A stretch of 64,000 bases of DNA from Kineococcus xinjiangensis (GTDB lineage Bacteria > Actinomycetota > Actinomycetes > Actinomycetales > Kineococcaceae). The DNA lies in NCBI RefSeq assembly GCF_002934625.1, contig NZ_PTJD01000013.1, forward strand, positions 62,001-126,000, given 5' to 3'. The notes beneath the pieces were generated by a model. That model did not search any database. It was not told the DNA's origin and saw only the letters and a list, made by a program, of their open reading frames with translations. Shown in pieces: positions 42,637 through 51,547 of this stretch (positions are counted from its first letter, which is position 1; every line of letters starts with the position of its first letter). Made by a program: the position numbers and the translations under genes.

Positions 42637-43248
42637 CTACGGCTGCAGCACCGCGGTCACGGTGACCTCGCCGTACCGTTGTGGTGCCACGGGTTGTGAG
42701 GTCGAGGTGCTCGGAGCCGGCTCGCTCCAGGCGAGGGTGCGAGTCCAGGTGTAGGTGCCTGGTTCCGCCTCCGTGACGTCGATCCGCCACCCTGTGAAGT
42801 TGAATGCTCCTCCGGCCTCTCGCGTCTGGAAGCAGCTGGGATCTGCGCTGGCCAGGACCAGGACGCCGGAGCTGCCCTGTGCGCTGATCGTCTCCGGAGA
42901 GCACTCCGCGGGAGTGAGGAAGGCGTCCGTGATGGGAAGCCGACCTGTGGGGACTTCCGACCACAGGTCCAGGCGCAGCTCGTGGGGGCCTCCGCAGTGC
43001 AGCTCGAGGGGGTGGCTCGGGTCTGCGCCGGTGCGGCCGGGGACGCGGATCGAAGCATCGAGGGTCACAGGGGTCGGGGCGTCACCCGTCACGGCAGCAG
43101 GAGCCGGCTCCACGGGCGCGAACTCGGCGCTGGTCGTCCAATGGACCGGGTCTGCGGAGCCTGGGCAGCTGGAGGTCGAACCCGTCGGCTCCCCGCATCC
43201 TGACGCGCACAGCAGAGCCACCACCATGACCACCCGACCTGCCTGCAC
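42637..43248 (-). CDS. hypothetical lipoprotein
   Basis: The product is 203 residues. GRVVMVVALLCASGCG gives a signal with lipobox, so it should be anchored on the outer face of the membrane. The mature part contains ELHCGGPHELRLDLWSEVPTG, VLVLASADPSCFQTREAGGAFNFTGWRIDV and GTYTWTRTLAWSEPAPS, with Cys at two sites that could form a disulphide. It ends in GEVTVTAVLQP. I recognise no family. I chose GTG 43248, which follows GGCAGGG; a GTG at 43254 and an upstream ATG at 43311 are alternatives. No operon partner is evident. Confidence 0.7.
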   Translation of the reverse strand: MQAGRVVMVVALLCASGCGEPTGSTSSCPGSADPVHWTTSAEFAPVEPAPAAVTGDAPTPVTLDASIRVPGRTGADPSHPLELHCGGPHELRLDLWSEVPTGRLPITDAFLTPAECSPETISAQGSSGVLVLASADPSCFQTREAGGAFNFTGWRIDVTEAEPGTYTWTRTLAWSEPAPSTSTSQPVAPQRYGEVTVTAVLQP

Positions 43249-43444
43249 ATCCACCCTGCCCACTGTGTCTGCCCGTGCGGTCCACGAGTGCTCAGGCGGC
43301 ACCGGATTCACCCGTCCAACGCGCTCTCATCGACGATCGCGGATGAGCGCCGACCGTCGTGGGCGCGTGCCACTCGCGGCGTCGGCGATCGTGGAGCGAC
43401 GCGATCGCGCCCCTGCTGGGACCGGAACGGCACCGAAACTGGCG

Positions 43445-43615
43445 TCAGCGCTGGTCCCAACGGCTGATGTCGGCGCCGTCGACCTCCACGATGCGGCCGT
43501 TCTTGGCACGGTGGTCGTCGTGGACATCGAGGTCGCCGACGCGGGCGACGACGGCTGCGGCCGGGCGGTTGCCCTCGTCGACGGCAGCCTCCGGGCCCGT
43601 GCGATGGGCACTCAT
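43445..43615 (-). CDS. small hypothetical protein (56 residues)
   Basis: A short minus-strand frame runs from ATG 43615 to TGA 43445. It reads SAHRTGPEAAVDEGNRPAAA, VVARVGDLDVHDDHRAKNG and RIVEVDGADISRWDQR. G/C at third positions is high along its length and it avoids the neighbours, which supports coding. The ribosome site is weak. It is acidic, soluble and unlike any family I know. It is convergent with the lipoprotein gene's upstream region, with the DUF2510-like gene starting 24 bases beyond its start on the other strand. Confidence 0.45.
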   Translation of the reverse strand: MSAHRTGPEAAVDEGNRPAAAVVARVGDLDVHDDHRAKNGRIVEVDGADISRWDQR

Positions 43616-43638
43616 CCGCGCACCGGGCGAGGCTGACG

Positions 43639-44217
43639 GTGTCTACGCGGAACTCTCGGAGGCTGCGCCACGTCAGGCCCCGGGAAGTCCCCGGCTACGC
43701 CGAGGCACTGGTCCACGGGCGGACACCGCAGGTGCCGGCCAGACCGCCGGCCCTGCTGTCCGGACCGACAGCGCACCAGCTGGGGGTGCGCCTGCTCATC
43801 CACGGTGCCCTGGCGTTCGCGGTGAGCCTGACGATCATCTTCCTGATCCCCGAGGCGCAGCGCCACGAGACACTCGGCTTCATCCCGGTCATGGCGCTCG
43901 GGTTCGTGCCCTTCATCCTGACCGGGCGCTGGTGGAAGGCCGTGGGCAGGCGCAAGATCGAGGAACTCCAGCACGGCTACACCACCCTGACGATCACCTT
44001 CGGGCAGTTCCACAACGGCGGCGGCAGCCACGTGCGCGACACCGACGCCGGCCCGCCCTGGGACTACAGCGGCACCTGGGTCCTGCACCGGGACGGGCGC
44101 GTGAAGTCCGCCCCGCAGCCCGGCTACGACCCTCCCGGCCTCTACCCGTCACCCGTGCGGCGAGGCGCGTACGAGCTGTGGACGGGCGCCTCCTGGACGG
44201 GCCACTACACCGCCTGA
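43639..44217 (+). CDS. membrane protein with DUF2510-like C terminus
   Basis: The product is 192 residues from GTG 43639. The two hydrophobic segments GVRLLIHGALAFAVSLTIIFLI and TLGFIPVMALGFVPFILTG (~residues 49-95) form a helical hairpin. The soluble C-terminal half ends PPGLYPSPVRRGAYELWTGASWTGHY, a DUF2510-type motif (P-G-x-Y-x-x-P ... W-x-G-x-x-W-T) common at the ends of actinobacterial membrane proteins. The role of DUF2510 is unknown; it is thought to help partner contacts. It is convergent with the HIT gene after 17 bases. Confidence 0.8.
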   Translation: MSTRNSRRLRHVRPREVPGYAEALVHGRTPQVPARPPALLSGPTAHQLGVRLLIHGALAFAVSLTIIFLIPEAQRHETLGFIPVMALGFVPFILTGRWWKAVGRRKIEELQHGYTTLTITFGQFHNGGGSHVRDTDAGPPWDYSGTWVLHRDGRVKSAPQPGYDPPGLYPSPVRRGAYELWTGASWTGHYTA

Positions 44218-44234
44218 GTGCGTCGCAACCTCGG

Positions 44235-44732
44235 TCACGGACGGCGCCCACCGCCCGGGTCCCGTCGCTCCAGGCGCAGTTGCGCCGCCCACGTCGAGGC
44301 CAGTTCGTCGACGAGGAGGTCGAGCTCGTCGGCGGTGACGGTCACTGCGCCCGGCCACGTCCCGGACTCGGGCCAGGGGACAGATCCAGGGGTCGACGCA
44401 GGGCGGAGGAAGACGTGCTGGTGGAAGTGGGCGACGCCCATGCCCACGATCGCGCTGAACACGTGCGGGGTGGCGAAGTGCCCGGCCAGGACGCGGGAGG
44501 CGATCCACCCCGCTTCGGCGACGGCCATCGCCTCCTCGCGGGTCAGGTGCTGCCAGCGCTCGACGTGCCGCCGGCTCTCGACGAACAGGTACCCCGGCGC
44601 CACTCCGGTTCCAGGGCTGCTGACGGGCCTGTGGGACACCACCACGAGGTCGTCGGACCAGACGAGGGGACCGACCAGTGGCCCCTCCCCGCGGTGCTTG
44701 GCGCAGATCGCGCATCCGGTCCCCACGTCCAT
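44235..44732 (-). CDS. HIT-family nucleotide hydrolase/transferase-like protein
   Basis: The product is 165 residues from ATG 44732. The histidine-triad motif is in VAHFHQHVFLR, with His-x-His-x-His spacing intact; the middle His is the nucleophile in the family. CAICAKH near the N terminus suggests a zinc site. YLFVESRRHVERWQHLTREEAMAVAEAGWIASRV matches the first strand and helix. HIT enzymes hydrolyse or transfer nucleoside phosphoramidates and dinucleotides. The substrate is not evident. It is divergent from the RibD-like gene. Confidence 0.9.
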   Translation of the reverse strand: MDVGTGCAICAKHRGEGPLVGPLVWSDDLVVVSHRPVSSPGTGVAPGYLFVESRRHVERWQHLTREEAMAVAEAGWIASRVLAGHFATPHVFSAIVGMGVAHFHQHVFLRPASTPGSVPWPESGTWPGAVTVTADELDLLVDELASTWAAQLRLERRDPGGGRRP

Positions 44733-44890
44733 GGCAGGACGGTAGAGGCGCCGTGCGCTGCTCGGCAGCAGCCCTGACGACCATGCGCCCGGCGGCAGAC
44801 GCGGACGCGGTCGGCGCGCACCGATGACTACGGTCCGTCCCGGGAGTCGATCCTGACGAGGACCCCGACGAACACCACGGAGGAACGAGC

Positions 44891-45454
44891 ATGCGCACCC
44901 TCATCGTCACCGCCTTCATGTCCCTCGACGGCGTCATGGAGGCCCCCGGCGGCGAGCCCGGCTACCGCAACAGCGGCTGGACCTTCAAGGACATCGAGTT
45001 CGACCCCGCGGTCTACGAGATCAAGGGGCGCGAGCAGGAGGAGACGAGCGCCCTGCTGCTCGGGCGCGTCAGCTACGAGGCCTTCGCGCCGATCTGGCCG
45101 ACCATGGACGAGTTCGCCGGCTACAACGCCATGCCCCGCTACGTGGTCTCCACCACCCTCGAACAGGGCGACGAGCGCTGGCCGGCCACCGTCCTGCGCT
45201 CCCTCGAGGACGTCGCCGCGCTCAAGCAGACCGAGGGCGGCCCCATCGCCGTGCACGGCAGCGCCACCCTGGGGCGCGCGCTGGCAGATGCGGGGCTGGT
45301 CGACCGCTACCACCTGCTCGTGTTCCCGGTCCTGCTCGGCGCCGGGAAGCGCCTGTTCAGCGACGCCGACAAGGACAAGCAGTTCCTCACGGTCCGCGAG
45401 TCCGAGACCTACGGCAACGGCATCACCAAGCTCGTCTACGACGTCAACCGCTGA
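44891..45454 (+). CDS. dihydrofolate reductase family protein (RibD C-terminal type)
   Basis: The product is 187 residues from ATG 44891, after GAGGAACGAGC. LIVTAFMSLDGVMEAPGGEPGYRNSGWTFK opens the fold. LLLGRVSYEAFAPIWPTMDEFAGYNAMPRYVVSTTL matches the NADPH-binding strand and loop, and IAVHGSATLGRALADAGLVDRYHLLVFPVLLGAGKRLF is the characteristic G-S-x-x-L ... P-V-x-L-G-x-G-x-x-L-F signature. These stand-alone enzymes resemble the riboflavin pathway reductase but usually reduce unknown substrates. It is transcribed alone; the following 134 bases hold no supported gene. Confidence 0.92.
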   Translation: MRTLIVTAFMSLDGVMEAPGGEPGYRNSGWTFKDIEFDPAVYEIKGREQEETSALLLGRVSYEAFAPIWPTMDEFAGYNAMPRYVVSTTLEQGDERWPATVLRSLEDVAALKQTEGGPIAVHGSATLGRALADAGLVDRYHLLVFPVLLGAGKRLFSDADKDKQFLTVRESETYGNGITKLVYDVNR

Positions 45455-45588
45455 CCCTCCCTCAGGGCTCCGGTGACGACGCTGCGCTGCGACGCGGGGC
45501 GGCAGCACCCCGACGCCACGACCGCGCCGGCGACGCCGGCAACCACCCCGCCCGACCCGGCGCACGTCCCCTCAGGGCCCACACCCGA

Positions 45589-46338
45589 TCATGGCGAGCC
45601 GGTGGCCTCCTGCGCGGGCTCCGGCGTGGGCTCCGGCGCGGGCTTCTCGCGCTGCTCGAGGAAGTAGGCGCCCAGGGCGCCGGCGAGCGTGGCGAAGATG
45701 GCCACCGAGTACACCGCCAGCGCCACCTCCAGCACCCGCGCGAACGTCCCGGGAGCCGACAGGGTGTTGCCGGCGATCGTGGCGAGCGCCGCGGCGTGCA
45801 GGGCCGCGGCGTAGTCGTCGTAGGAGCCCAGCAGGTACAGCGCCTGGCTGGAGCCGAGGATCACCACCGCCGTCAGCACGCCCAGCCAGGAGACCCGGCT
45901 GGACAGCAGCCGCCCCGCCGAGCGCGATCCGCGGATGCTGGCGGAGAGCACCCCGCCCACGCGCAGCACCCGGCCCGCGCGGATGAAGCGCAGCAGGCTG
46001 AGCGCCCGCACGAACCGCAGGAACGGCAGCAGGAGGAAGACGAGCTGCCACCAGTTGCGGCGCCAGAAGCGGCCCCGGTCGGGGGCGACGTAGGCGCGCA
46101 GGGCGAACTCCAGCGCGAAGACCAGCCAGAGCACCCAGCCCGCCACCGTCAGCGCGGTCGCTAGGCGGGGGTCCTGCGCGAGCGACTGCCCGAGCACGAC
46201 GAGCAGGAAGACCACGCCGAGAACGCTCATCGGCGTGTCCAGCCGACGCGCCAGCAGCTCGGCGCCGTGGAGGTCCCGCTCCTCCTCGGCCCGCTCCTGC
46301 TCGGCCCGTTCCCGCTCAGCCCGCTCCGCACCACCCAT
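45589..46338 (-). CDS. ion-channel-like membrane protein without a K+ filter
   Basis: The product is 249 residues from ATG 46338. After a highly charged Arg/Glu coil (~residues 1-30), four hydrophobic segments form a voltage-sensor-like domain. Segment 4 reads FLRFVRALSLLRFIRAGRVLRVGG, with regularly spaced Arg. A pore-like pair follows (LGVLTAVVILGSSQALYLLG and LEVALAVYSVAIFATLAGALGAYFLEQ). Between them, where K+ channels carry T-V-G-Y-G, the sequence is AATIAGNTLSA-like (ATIAGNTLSAP). It is therefore either a non-selective or non-conducting relative. The C-terminal tail is Pro/Glu-rich. Confidence 0.8.
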   Translation of the reverse strand: MGGAERAERERAEQERAEEERDLHGAELLARRLDTPMSVLGVVFLLVVLGQSLAQDPRLATALTVAGWVLWLVFALEFALRAYVAPDRGRFWRRNWWQLVFLLLPFLRFVRALSLLRFIRAGRVLRVGGVLSASIRGSRSAGRLLSSRVSWLGVLTAVVILGSSQALYLLGSYDDYAAALHAAALATIAGNTLSAPGTFARVLEVALAVYSVAIFATLAGALGAYFLEQREKPAPEPTPEPAQEATGSP

Positions 46339-46559
46339 GCTCGGGACCCTCCCACGGCGGCTGCCCGTGCTCGACCCGCGCCCCGTCCTCTCTCGGCCCT
46401 GCTTCGACTCGCGCCGACCGGGTTGCGGGAGCACGCTTCACCCGTTAGGCCGCAGCGCTGGTGCTGCTGAGGTCACCCACTGTGACGCTCCGTGCCTACC
46501 ATCGAGGAAGAAGGCCTCGCTCAACTCACAGCGTCGTGATCGTCGAGGTAGGTGATCGC

Positions 46560-47624
46560 ATGCTCGGACCAGCCCCCACGGGCGCGCCGGGACCCGTCCT
46601 GTCGCGGGAGGGCGGGGTGCGGGTCGTGCACGGGCCCGCGCCCGGCCTGTCCCGGGCCGTGGCGGCCGACCTGGCCGAGGTGCCCTGGTCCGGCTTCACC
46701 GAGGCCGCCGACGCCGTCCTCGCCCACCTCCAGGAGCGGTTCGGGATGGACCTCTGGGTGGTCACGCGCGTCCGCGAAGGCTCCCAGGAGGTCCACGTCG
46801 CCCGGTCGGGGGCCTTCCGCATCCCCCAGGGCACGCCCCTGCCGTGGCTGGACTCCCTCAGCCGGCAGATCCACGCGGGCTCCGCCCCCCGCGTCGCCAC
46901 CGACGCGCGCATCGAGATGGCCTTCGGTGCGCCGGGAGTGGACCGCCGCTTCCGCGTCGGCGCCTACCTCGGGGTGCCGCTGCTCACCGAGGAGGGCCAC
47001 CTGCGGGGGACCCTCTGCGCGTTCTCCGGCAACCGACAACCCGACGAGCTCGCCCTGGAGCTGCCGGTCGTCGAGCTGTTCGCCCGCCTCCTCAGCACCC
47101 TCCTGGCGAAGGAGGAGTTCGCCCACGAGCGCTCCGAGGTGGCGGCGGCCGCCTATGCGATGGCCAACCGCGACCCCCTCACCGGCGTGCTCAACCGGCG
47201 CGGCTGGGAGCGCGCGCTGGACGCCGAGGAGCAGCGCTGCCTGCGCGGCGGGCGGTGCAGCGCGGTGGCCGTCGTCGACCTCGACGGCCTCTCGCAGATC
47301 AACGACTCCCTCGGTCACGAGGCCGGCGACGAGCTGCTCGTGCGGGCGGCCCGGGCGCTGGAGTCGGCGGTGCGGCCCTGCGACCAGGTGGCGCGGGTGG
47401 AGGGCGACGTCTTCGGGCTCATCGCTGCCGACGCGGGCGGTGAGGGGGTGCGCGCGTGGGCGGCGCGGCTGGGCTGCGCGCTGCGCGCGGCGGGCGTGCA
47501 GGCGTCGATCGGTGCCGCGGCCAGCAGTCCGGACCGGCCCCTCAGTGACGCCTGGCACGCCGCGGACGCGGCGATGCGCGCCGACAAGCAGTCCCGGCGG
47601 GGACCCCGGCGCCGCGCGGGCTGA
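46560..47624 (+). CDS. GAF - degenerate GGDEF protein
   Basis: The product is 354 residues from ATG 46560, with AGGTAGG before it. A GAF-like domain (~30-185) contains SGFTEAADAVLAHLQERFGMDLWVV and RRFRVGAYLGVPLLTEEGHLRGTLCAFSG. The cyclase domain follows (~195-350) with NRDPLTGVLNRRGWERAL and VAVVDLDGLSQINDSLGHEAGDELL. The active loop reads VEGDVF where GGDEF is expected, so catalysis should be lost. RPCD five residues upstream keeps the RxxD inhibitory site. It may bind c-di-GMP as a sensor. Strand order and the MLxxD-type metal Asp are otherwise normal. Confidence 0.88.
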   Translation: MLGPAPTGAPGPVLSREGGVRVVHGPAPGLSRAVAADLAEVPWSGFTEAADAVLAHLQERFGMDLWVVTRVREGSQEVHVARSGAFRIPQGTPLPWLDSLSRQIHAGSAPRVATDARIEMAFGAPGVDRRFRVGAYLGVPLLTEEGHLRGTLCAFSGNRQPDELALELPVVELFARLLSTLLAKEEFAHERSEVAAAAYAMANRDPLTGVLNRRGWERALDAEEQRCLRGGRCSAVAVVDLDGLSQINDSLGHEAGDELLVRAARALESAVRPCDQVARVEGDVFGLIAADAGGEGVRAWAARLGCALRAAGVQASIGAAASSPDRPLSDAWHAADAAMRADKQSRRGPRRRAG

Positions 47625-47633
47625 CCCGGCGGT

Positions 47634-48056
47634 TCAGTCCTGAGCGTCGTCCGGGTCGCCCGCCAGGGCGCGGGCCAGGGCCTGCCCGGCGGCGTCGAGG
47701 TCCGCGTAGTCGTGCTGGGCGTCCTGGTGGACCTGCTGGTCGATCCAGCGCATGTGCAGCTCCCACGCCGACTGCCTGCTGATGCCGAGCGCCTGGCCGA
47801 TCTGTGCCCACGTGGCACCCGTGGTGCGGGCGGTGCGGACGGCGAGCTGGCGCCCGCAGCCGGCCTTGCGGGCGATGACCTCGCCGAGGGCCAGCAGTTC
47901 CAGCGCCTCCTCGCGGTCCAGGGGCTCGGGTGTGCCGTCGCGCTCCCCGAGCGGATCGGCGCCCTCCACGAGGGAGTCCCGGGCCCGCAGCACCTCGTAG
48001 CGGGCGACGGCGGCCGGCAGGGTGATCGTGCTCTCCAGCTCCTCCACGGTGACCAC
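47634..48056 (-). CDS. small HTH protein, possibly leaderless
   Basis: The product is 140 residues from GTG 48056. The HTH is TGATWAQIGQALGISRQSAWELHMRWI (~residues 78-105), a form common in actinobacterial hypothetical regulators. Residues 1-75 are mainly helical and acidic (LVEGADPLGERDGTPEPLDREEALELLALGEVIARKAGCGRQLAVRTAR). There is no ribosome site; a -35-like TTGACG and 17-base spacer end six bases before the GTG, so translation may be leaderless. Paired TGACGTCA palindromes overlap this promoter, suggesting it represses itself or is repressed by another factor. Confidence 0.8.
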   Translation of the reverse strand: MVTVEELESTITLPAAVARYEVLRARDSLVEGADPLGERDGTPEPLDREEALELLALGEVIARKAGCGRQLAVRTARTTGATWAQIGQALGISRQSAWELHMRWIDQQVHQDAQHDYADLDAAGQALARALAGDPDDAQD

Positions 48057-48062
48057 ATGCTC

Positions 48063-48091
48063 AGCCTGACGTCAGGCTCTCCTGACGTCAA
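48063..48091 (-). promoter_or_regulatory. paired TGACGTCA operators over a candidate leaderless promoter
   Basis: GCCTGACGTCAGGC (48064-48077) is a perfect 14-base palindrome; a second TGACGTCA lies at 48083-48090. On the minus strand TTGACG (48091-48086) and CAGGCT (48068-48063) are 17 bases apart, and the GTG start is seven bases beyond. One palindrome covers each promoter element. The -10 is a poor match to consensus. Confidence 0.55.
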
Positions 48092-48103
48092 GGGTCGCGG
48101 GGG

Positions 48104-48205
48104 TCACCCGGCGGTGCTGATGACCACGCGGCGGTTGAGCTGGCGGCCCGCATCGCCGTCGTTCGGCGCGGTGGGGGCGCTCTCGCCCAGTCCCGACACC
48201 TGCAA
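48104..48205 (-). pseudogene. OmpA C-terminal-domain fragment
   Basis: A minus-strand frame ends RLQVSGLGESAPTAPNDGDA, then GRQLNRRVVISTAG and a stop at 48104. This is the last ~33 residues of an OmpA-like peptidoglycan-binding domain (the G-x-G-E-x-x-P ... G-R-x-x-N-R-R-V signature). Upstream in the frame the sequence turns Arg/Pro/Ser-rich and unrelated, so the rest of the domain and its membrane or signal part are lost. It lies between two intact genes, on the same strand as the HTH gene downstream. It appears to be a remnant of a deleted gene. Confidence 0.7.
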
Positions 48206-48353
48206 CCGGGAGCGGTGTGGGCCCCGTGTCCTCGCGCCGGAGACAGAGGGGCTCTTACCCTGGCCCTCCAGAACGCGGTGCCCGTCGCCGATGCTCGTCG
48301 AGTCCCCGTGCGATTCGGTGGACGGGCGCGGGCGGGGACCAGTCGGAGGAACG

Positions 48354-49436
48354 ATGCGGGCAGACGGGACCGGAAGCGGGCGGGATCGCCCGGCCGTGCC
48401 GGGCCAGGTCGACCTCGTGCGCTGCCACCAGCGCGAGATCGTGCGCTCGGCGCGCGTCCTCTGCATCGGCCTCACCGCGCTCTACCTCTTCTACCTGGGG
48501 GGCGGCGTCGTCGGTGCCTGGCGCACCGGGGCCCCGCTGCTGACGGTCGTGAACTGCTGGCTGGCGGGCACCGCCGCGGTCATGGCCGCGAGCGGCTGGA
48601 TCGTCACCCGGTTCGGCGCCCGGATGGGCCGGTGGGTGCATGCCGCCACCACTGCCGTCGGACTCGTTCCCATCTACAACAGCGCGGCCCTGCTGGAGAT
48701 GACGCAGGACCCCGTGCAGTCGGTGAACCTGCTCCTCTGCATCACCGCGATGGGGCTGTTCGTGCTCAGCGTGCCCTGGTACGCCGCCCTCGTGGCCGCG
48801 GCGTGGGCGGGCTGGCTGCGGGTCGCCCTGTTCGCGCCGGCTGACGCCGCATGGGAGGTGTTCGCCTACGCGATGGTGGCTGCCACCGTCCTCTCGGCGG
48901 TGTCGCTGGCCGTTCGACGCCGCATGATCCGCGGCATGGAGGAGATGCGCGCCCAGCACGAGGGCGCCGCGCTGGTCGACGCCCTGACCGGGGTGTGCAA
49001 CCGGCGGGGCCTCGTGGCGCTGCTGCCGCGATTCCTGCGGCGGGTCGGCGTCGGCACGGTCACCGTGGTGGCGGTGGACATCGACGACATGAAGGGCGTC
49101 AACGACACCCACGGGCACGCCGCCGGGGACGCGGCGGTCGTCGGGGCGGCGGACGTGCTGCGCCGCAGCCTGCGCCCCACCGACCTCATCGCCCGCACGG
49201 GTGGCGACGAGTTCGTGGCCCTGGTGGAGGCCCCCGACGGCGGGCCGGTGGCCGAGCGGATCCGCGCCGAGCTGGCGGCACACGCCGACACCGCATCCCA
49301 CCCCTTCCGGCTGCGGATGTCCGTGGGGATCGCCACGCTGCCCGCCACGGCGGGCCTGGAGGAGATGCTCGCCGCGGCCGACGCCGCCCTGTACGAGGTG
49401 AAGGCGACGCGTCGCGGCGTGCCGGGAGCCGCCTAG
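48354..49436 (+). CDS. membrane-bound GGDEF diguanylate cyclase
   Basis: The product is 360 residues from ATG 48354, after CGGAGGA. Six hydrophobic segments occupy ~residues 35-190, starting [22 protein letters not shown] short helix ([20 protein letters not shown]) leads to the GGDEF domain, with [40 protein letters not shown] and [16 protein letters not shown] five residues upstream is the RxxD inhibitory site. Both metal Asp and the GGDEF loop are intact, so it should synthesise c-di-GMP. The membrane part resembles no named sensor domain. It stands alone between an OmpA remnant and a chemoreceptor. Confidence 0.93.
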   Translation: MRADGTGSGRDRPAVPGQVDLVRCHQREIVRSARVLCIGLTALYLFYLGGGVVGAWRTGAPLLTVVNCWLAGTAAVMAASGWIVTRFGARMGRWVHAATTAVGLVPIYNSAALLEMTQDPVQSVNLLLCITAMGLFVLSVPWYAALVAAAWAGWLRVALFAPADAAWEVFAYAMVAATVLSAVSLAVRRRMIRGMEEMRAQHEGAALVDALTGVCNRRGLVALLPRFLRRVGVGTVTVVAVDIDDMKGVNDTHGHAAGDAAVVGAADVLRRSLRPTDLIARTGGDEFVALVEAPDGGPVAERIRAELAAHADTASHPFRLRMSVGIATLPATAGLEEMLAAADAALYEVKATRRGVPGAA

Positions 49437-49548
49437 CGCCGCGCGGTCCGGCCTGGCGCGGAACCCGTGCCGCCGACCGCGTCAAGGTGCGCCGCCCGGC
49501 CGCCGATGTTCCAGGGGATCCACCCATCGATCCCGCCAGGAGCCCGCC

Positions 49549-51510
49549 GTGCGCAGCATCCGGACCCGATTGGTCGCGAGCGTGCTCTGCGTCACCGTGA
49601 TCGTCCTCGCCGCCCTCACCGCCGCCATCGCCGTGCGCGCCGAGAGGATGGCCGAGGGCCAGACACGGCAGTACACGGAGGCGATCGCCGCGCAGCACGC
49701 CGAGGTGACCGGGGAGCGGCTGCGCGCCGCCCTGGCCGTCACCGCCGAGGTGGCCTCGGCCCTGCAGGCGCTGCAGCGCACCGGGGGCGTGCCCCGCGAA
49801 CAGGTGGACGCGATCCTCGAGGACTCCCTGCGCCAGCACCCCGGGTTCGTCGGCATGGGCACCATCTGGGAGCCCGACGCCTTCGACGGCCGCGACGCCG
49901 AGTACGCCGGGCACCCCTCCTCCGACGCCACCGGCCGGCTCATCCCGTACTGGTACTACGACGGCGGCGACCTCGCCGTCACCCCGCTGGTGGACTACGA
50001 GACCCCCGGCGCCGGTGACTGGTACCTCGTGCCGCGCGAGACCCTGCGCCAGACCGTCACCGAGCCCTACCACTACGAGGTGGCCGGCCAGGACGTCCTC
50101 ATGACCACCGCCGTGACGCCCATCGTCGCCGACGGGAGGTTCCTCGGTGCCGTGACGGTCGACATCGGCCTGGCAGCCCTCACCGAGGAGATCGGCGAGC
50201 TCACCCCGTACGGCACCGGCTACGCCGCGCTGATCAGCGACGCCGGGGCCGTCGTCGCCCACCCGGACCCCGAGCGCCTCGACGAGAAGCTGGCGGGCCC
50301 CTTCGGCGAACTCGCCACCGGGGTCGCCGCCGCCGGGAAGGTGGCCACCGTCCAGGGCCACGACGACCACCTCGACGGCGACGCCATCACCGCTGCCGCC
50401 CCCGTGCCGCTGACCGAGGGCGAGACGTGGAGCCTGGTGGTGAGCGCCCCGACCGAGCGCGCCCTGGCCGCCGCCGCCGACCTGCGCACCTCCACCGTGC
50501 TGCTCGGGCTCGTGGCGCTGCTGGTGATGGGCGTCGGCACCTGGGTCCTCGGCTCGCGGATCAGCCGTCCCGTCGTCGAGCTGCGCGACCGCCTCGTGGC
50601 GATCGCCGACGGCGACGGGGACCTGACCCAGCGCGTCGACGAGAGCCGTCGCGACGAGCTCGGTGCTCTCGGCGCCGCCTTCAACCGGTTCGTGTCGAAG
50701 ATCGCCTCGACCGTGGGGGCGATCGGTGCGCAGGCCGACCTGCTCGCCAGCACCTCCAGCGACCTCACCGGCATCGGCCAGCGCATGTCCACCGCCGCAC
50801 GGCAGGCCAGCGACCACGCCGACGGGCTGTCCGCCACGGCCGGCACCGTCAGCGACCACGTCGCGGGAGTCGCCGCCGGCACGGAGGAGATGGGCCTGAG
50901 CATCGGGGAGATCGCCCGCAGCACGTCGGAGGCGGCGCAGGTCGCGGCCACCGCCGTGGAGGCCTCGCAGGCCACCACGTCCGTCATGGCGGCGCTCGCC
51001 GACACCTCCGCCGAGATCAGCGGGGTGGTGCGGACCATCTCGGCCATCGCCGGGCAGACGAACCTGCTGGCCCTCAACGCGACCATCGAGGCGGCTCGCG
51101 CCGGCGACGCCGGTCGCGGCTTCGCGGTCGTCGCGAGCGAGGTCCGGGAGCTGGCGACCCAGACCGCGTCCGCCACGGAGGAGATCGAGGGTCGCATCAC
51201 CCGCCTGCAGACCGACGTCGACGGGGCCGTCACGGCCATCGCCCAGATCCGCGACGTCATCGAGCAGATCGACCAGATCCAGGGCGTCATCGCCGCCGCG
51301 GTGGAGGAGCAGGACGCCACCACCCGGGAGATGGCGCGCGGGGTGACCGAGGCCGCCAGCGGCACCAGCGAGATCGCGGGCAGCTTCGCCTCGATGGCCC
51401 ACGCCGCCACCGCCACCCGCGCGGGGGTCGAGGAGACCCTCGCGAGCGGCGAGCGCCTCGCCCGGGCCGCCGACGCGCTGCGCGGGCTGGTGGGCGGCTT
51501 CAAGGTCTGA
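49549..51510 (+). CDS. Cache-domain methyl-accepting chemotaxis protein
   Basis: The product is 653 residues from GTG 49549. [24 protein letters not shown] is the first membrane helix. A large extracellular dCache domain (~40-300) carries [69 protein letters not shown] and [37 protein letters not shown] is the second helix. HAMP and the signalling coiled coil follow, with tip [40 protein letters not shown]. Such Cache domains often bind amino acids, organic acids or amines. It lies 112 bases after the GGDEF gene, with no che genes nearby. Confidence 0.94.
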   Translation: MRSIRTRLVASVLCVTVIVLAALTAAIAVRAERMAEGQTRQYTEAIAAQHAEVTGERLRAALAVTAEVASALQALQRTGGVPREQVDAILEDSLRQHPGFVGMGTIWEPDAFDGRDAEYAGHPSSDATGRLIPYWYYDGGDLAVTPLVDYETPGAGDWYLVPRETLRQTVTEPYHYEVAGQDVLMTTAVTPIVADGRFLGAVTVDIGLAALTEEIGELTPYGTGYAALISDAGAVVAHPDPERLDEKLAGPFGELATGVAAAGKVATVQGHDDHLDGDAITAAAPVPLTEGETWSLVVSAPTERALAAAADLRTSTVLLGLVALLVMGVGTWVLGSRISRPVVELRDRLVAIADGDGDLTQRVDESRRDELGALGAAFNRFVSKIASTVGAIGAQADLLASTSSDLTGIGQRMSTAARQASDHADGLSATAGTVSDHVAGVAAGTEEMGLSIGEIARSTSEAAQVAATAVEASQATTSVMAALADTSAEISGVVRTISAIAGQTNLLALNATIEAARAGDAGRGFAVVASEVRELATQTASATEEIEGRITRLQTDVDGAVTAIAQIRDVIEQIDQIQGVIAAAVEEQDATTREMARGVTEAASGTSEIAGSFASMAHAATATRAGVEETLASGERLARAADALRGLVGGFKV

Positions 51511-51547
51511 CCCTCGCGGGCCGGGTTCCGCGGGCCGGTTCCGCGGA

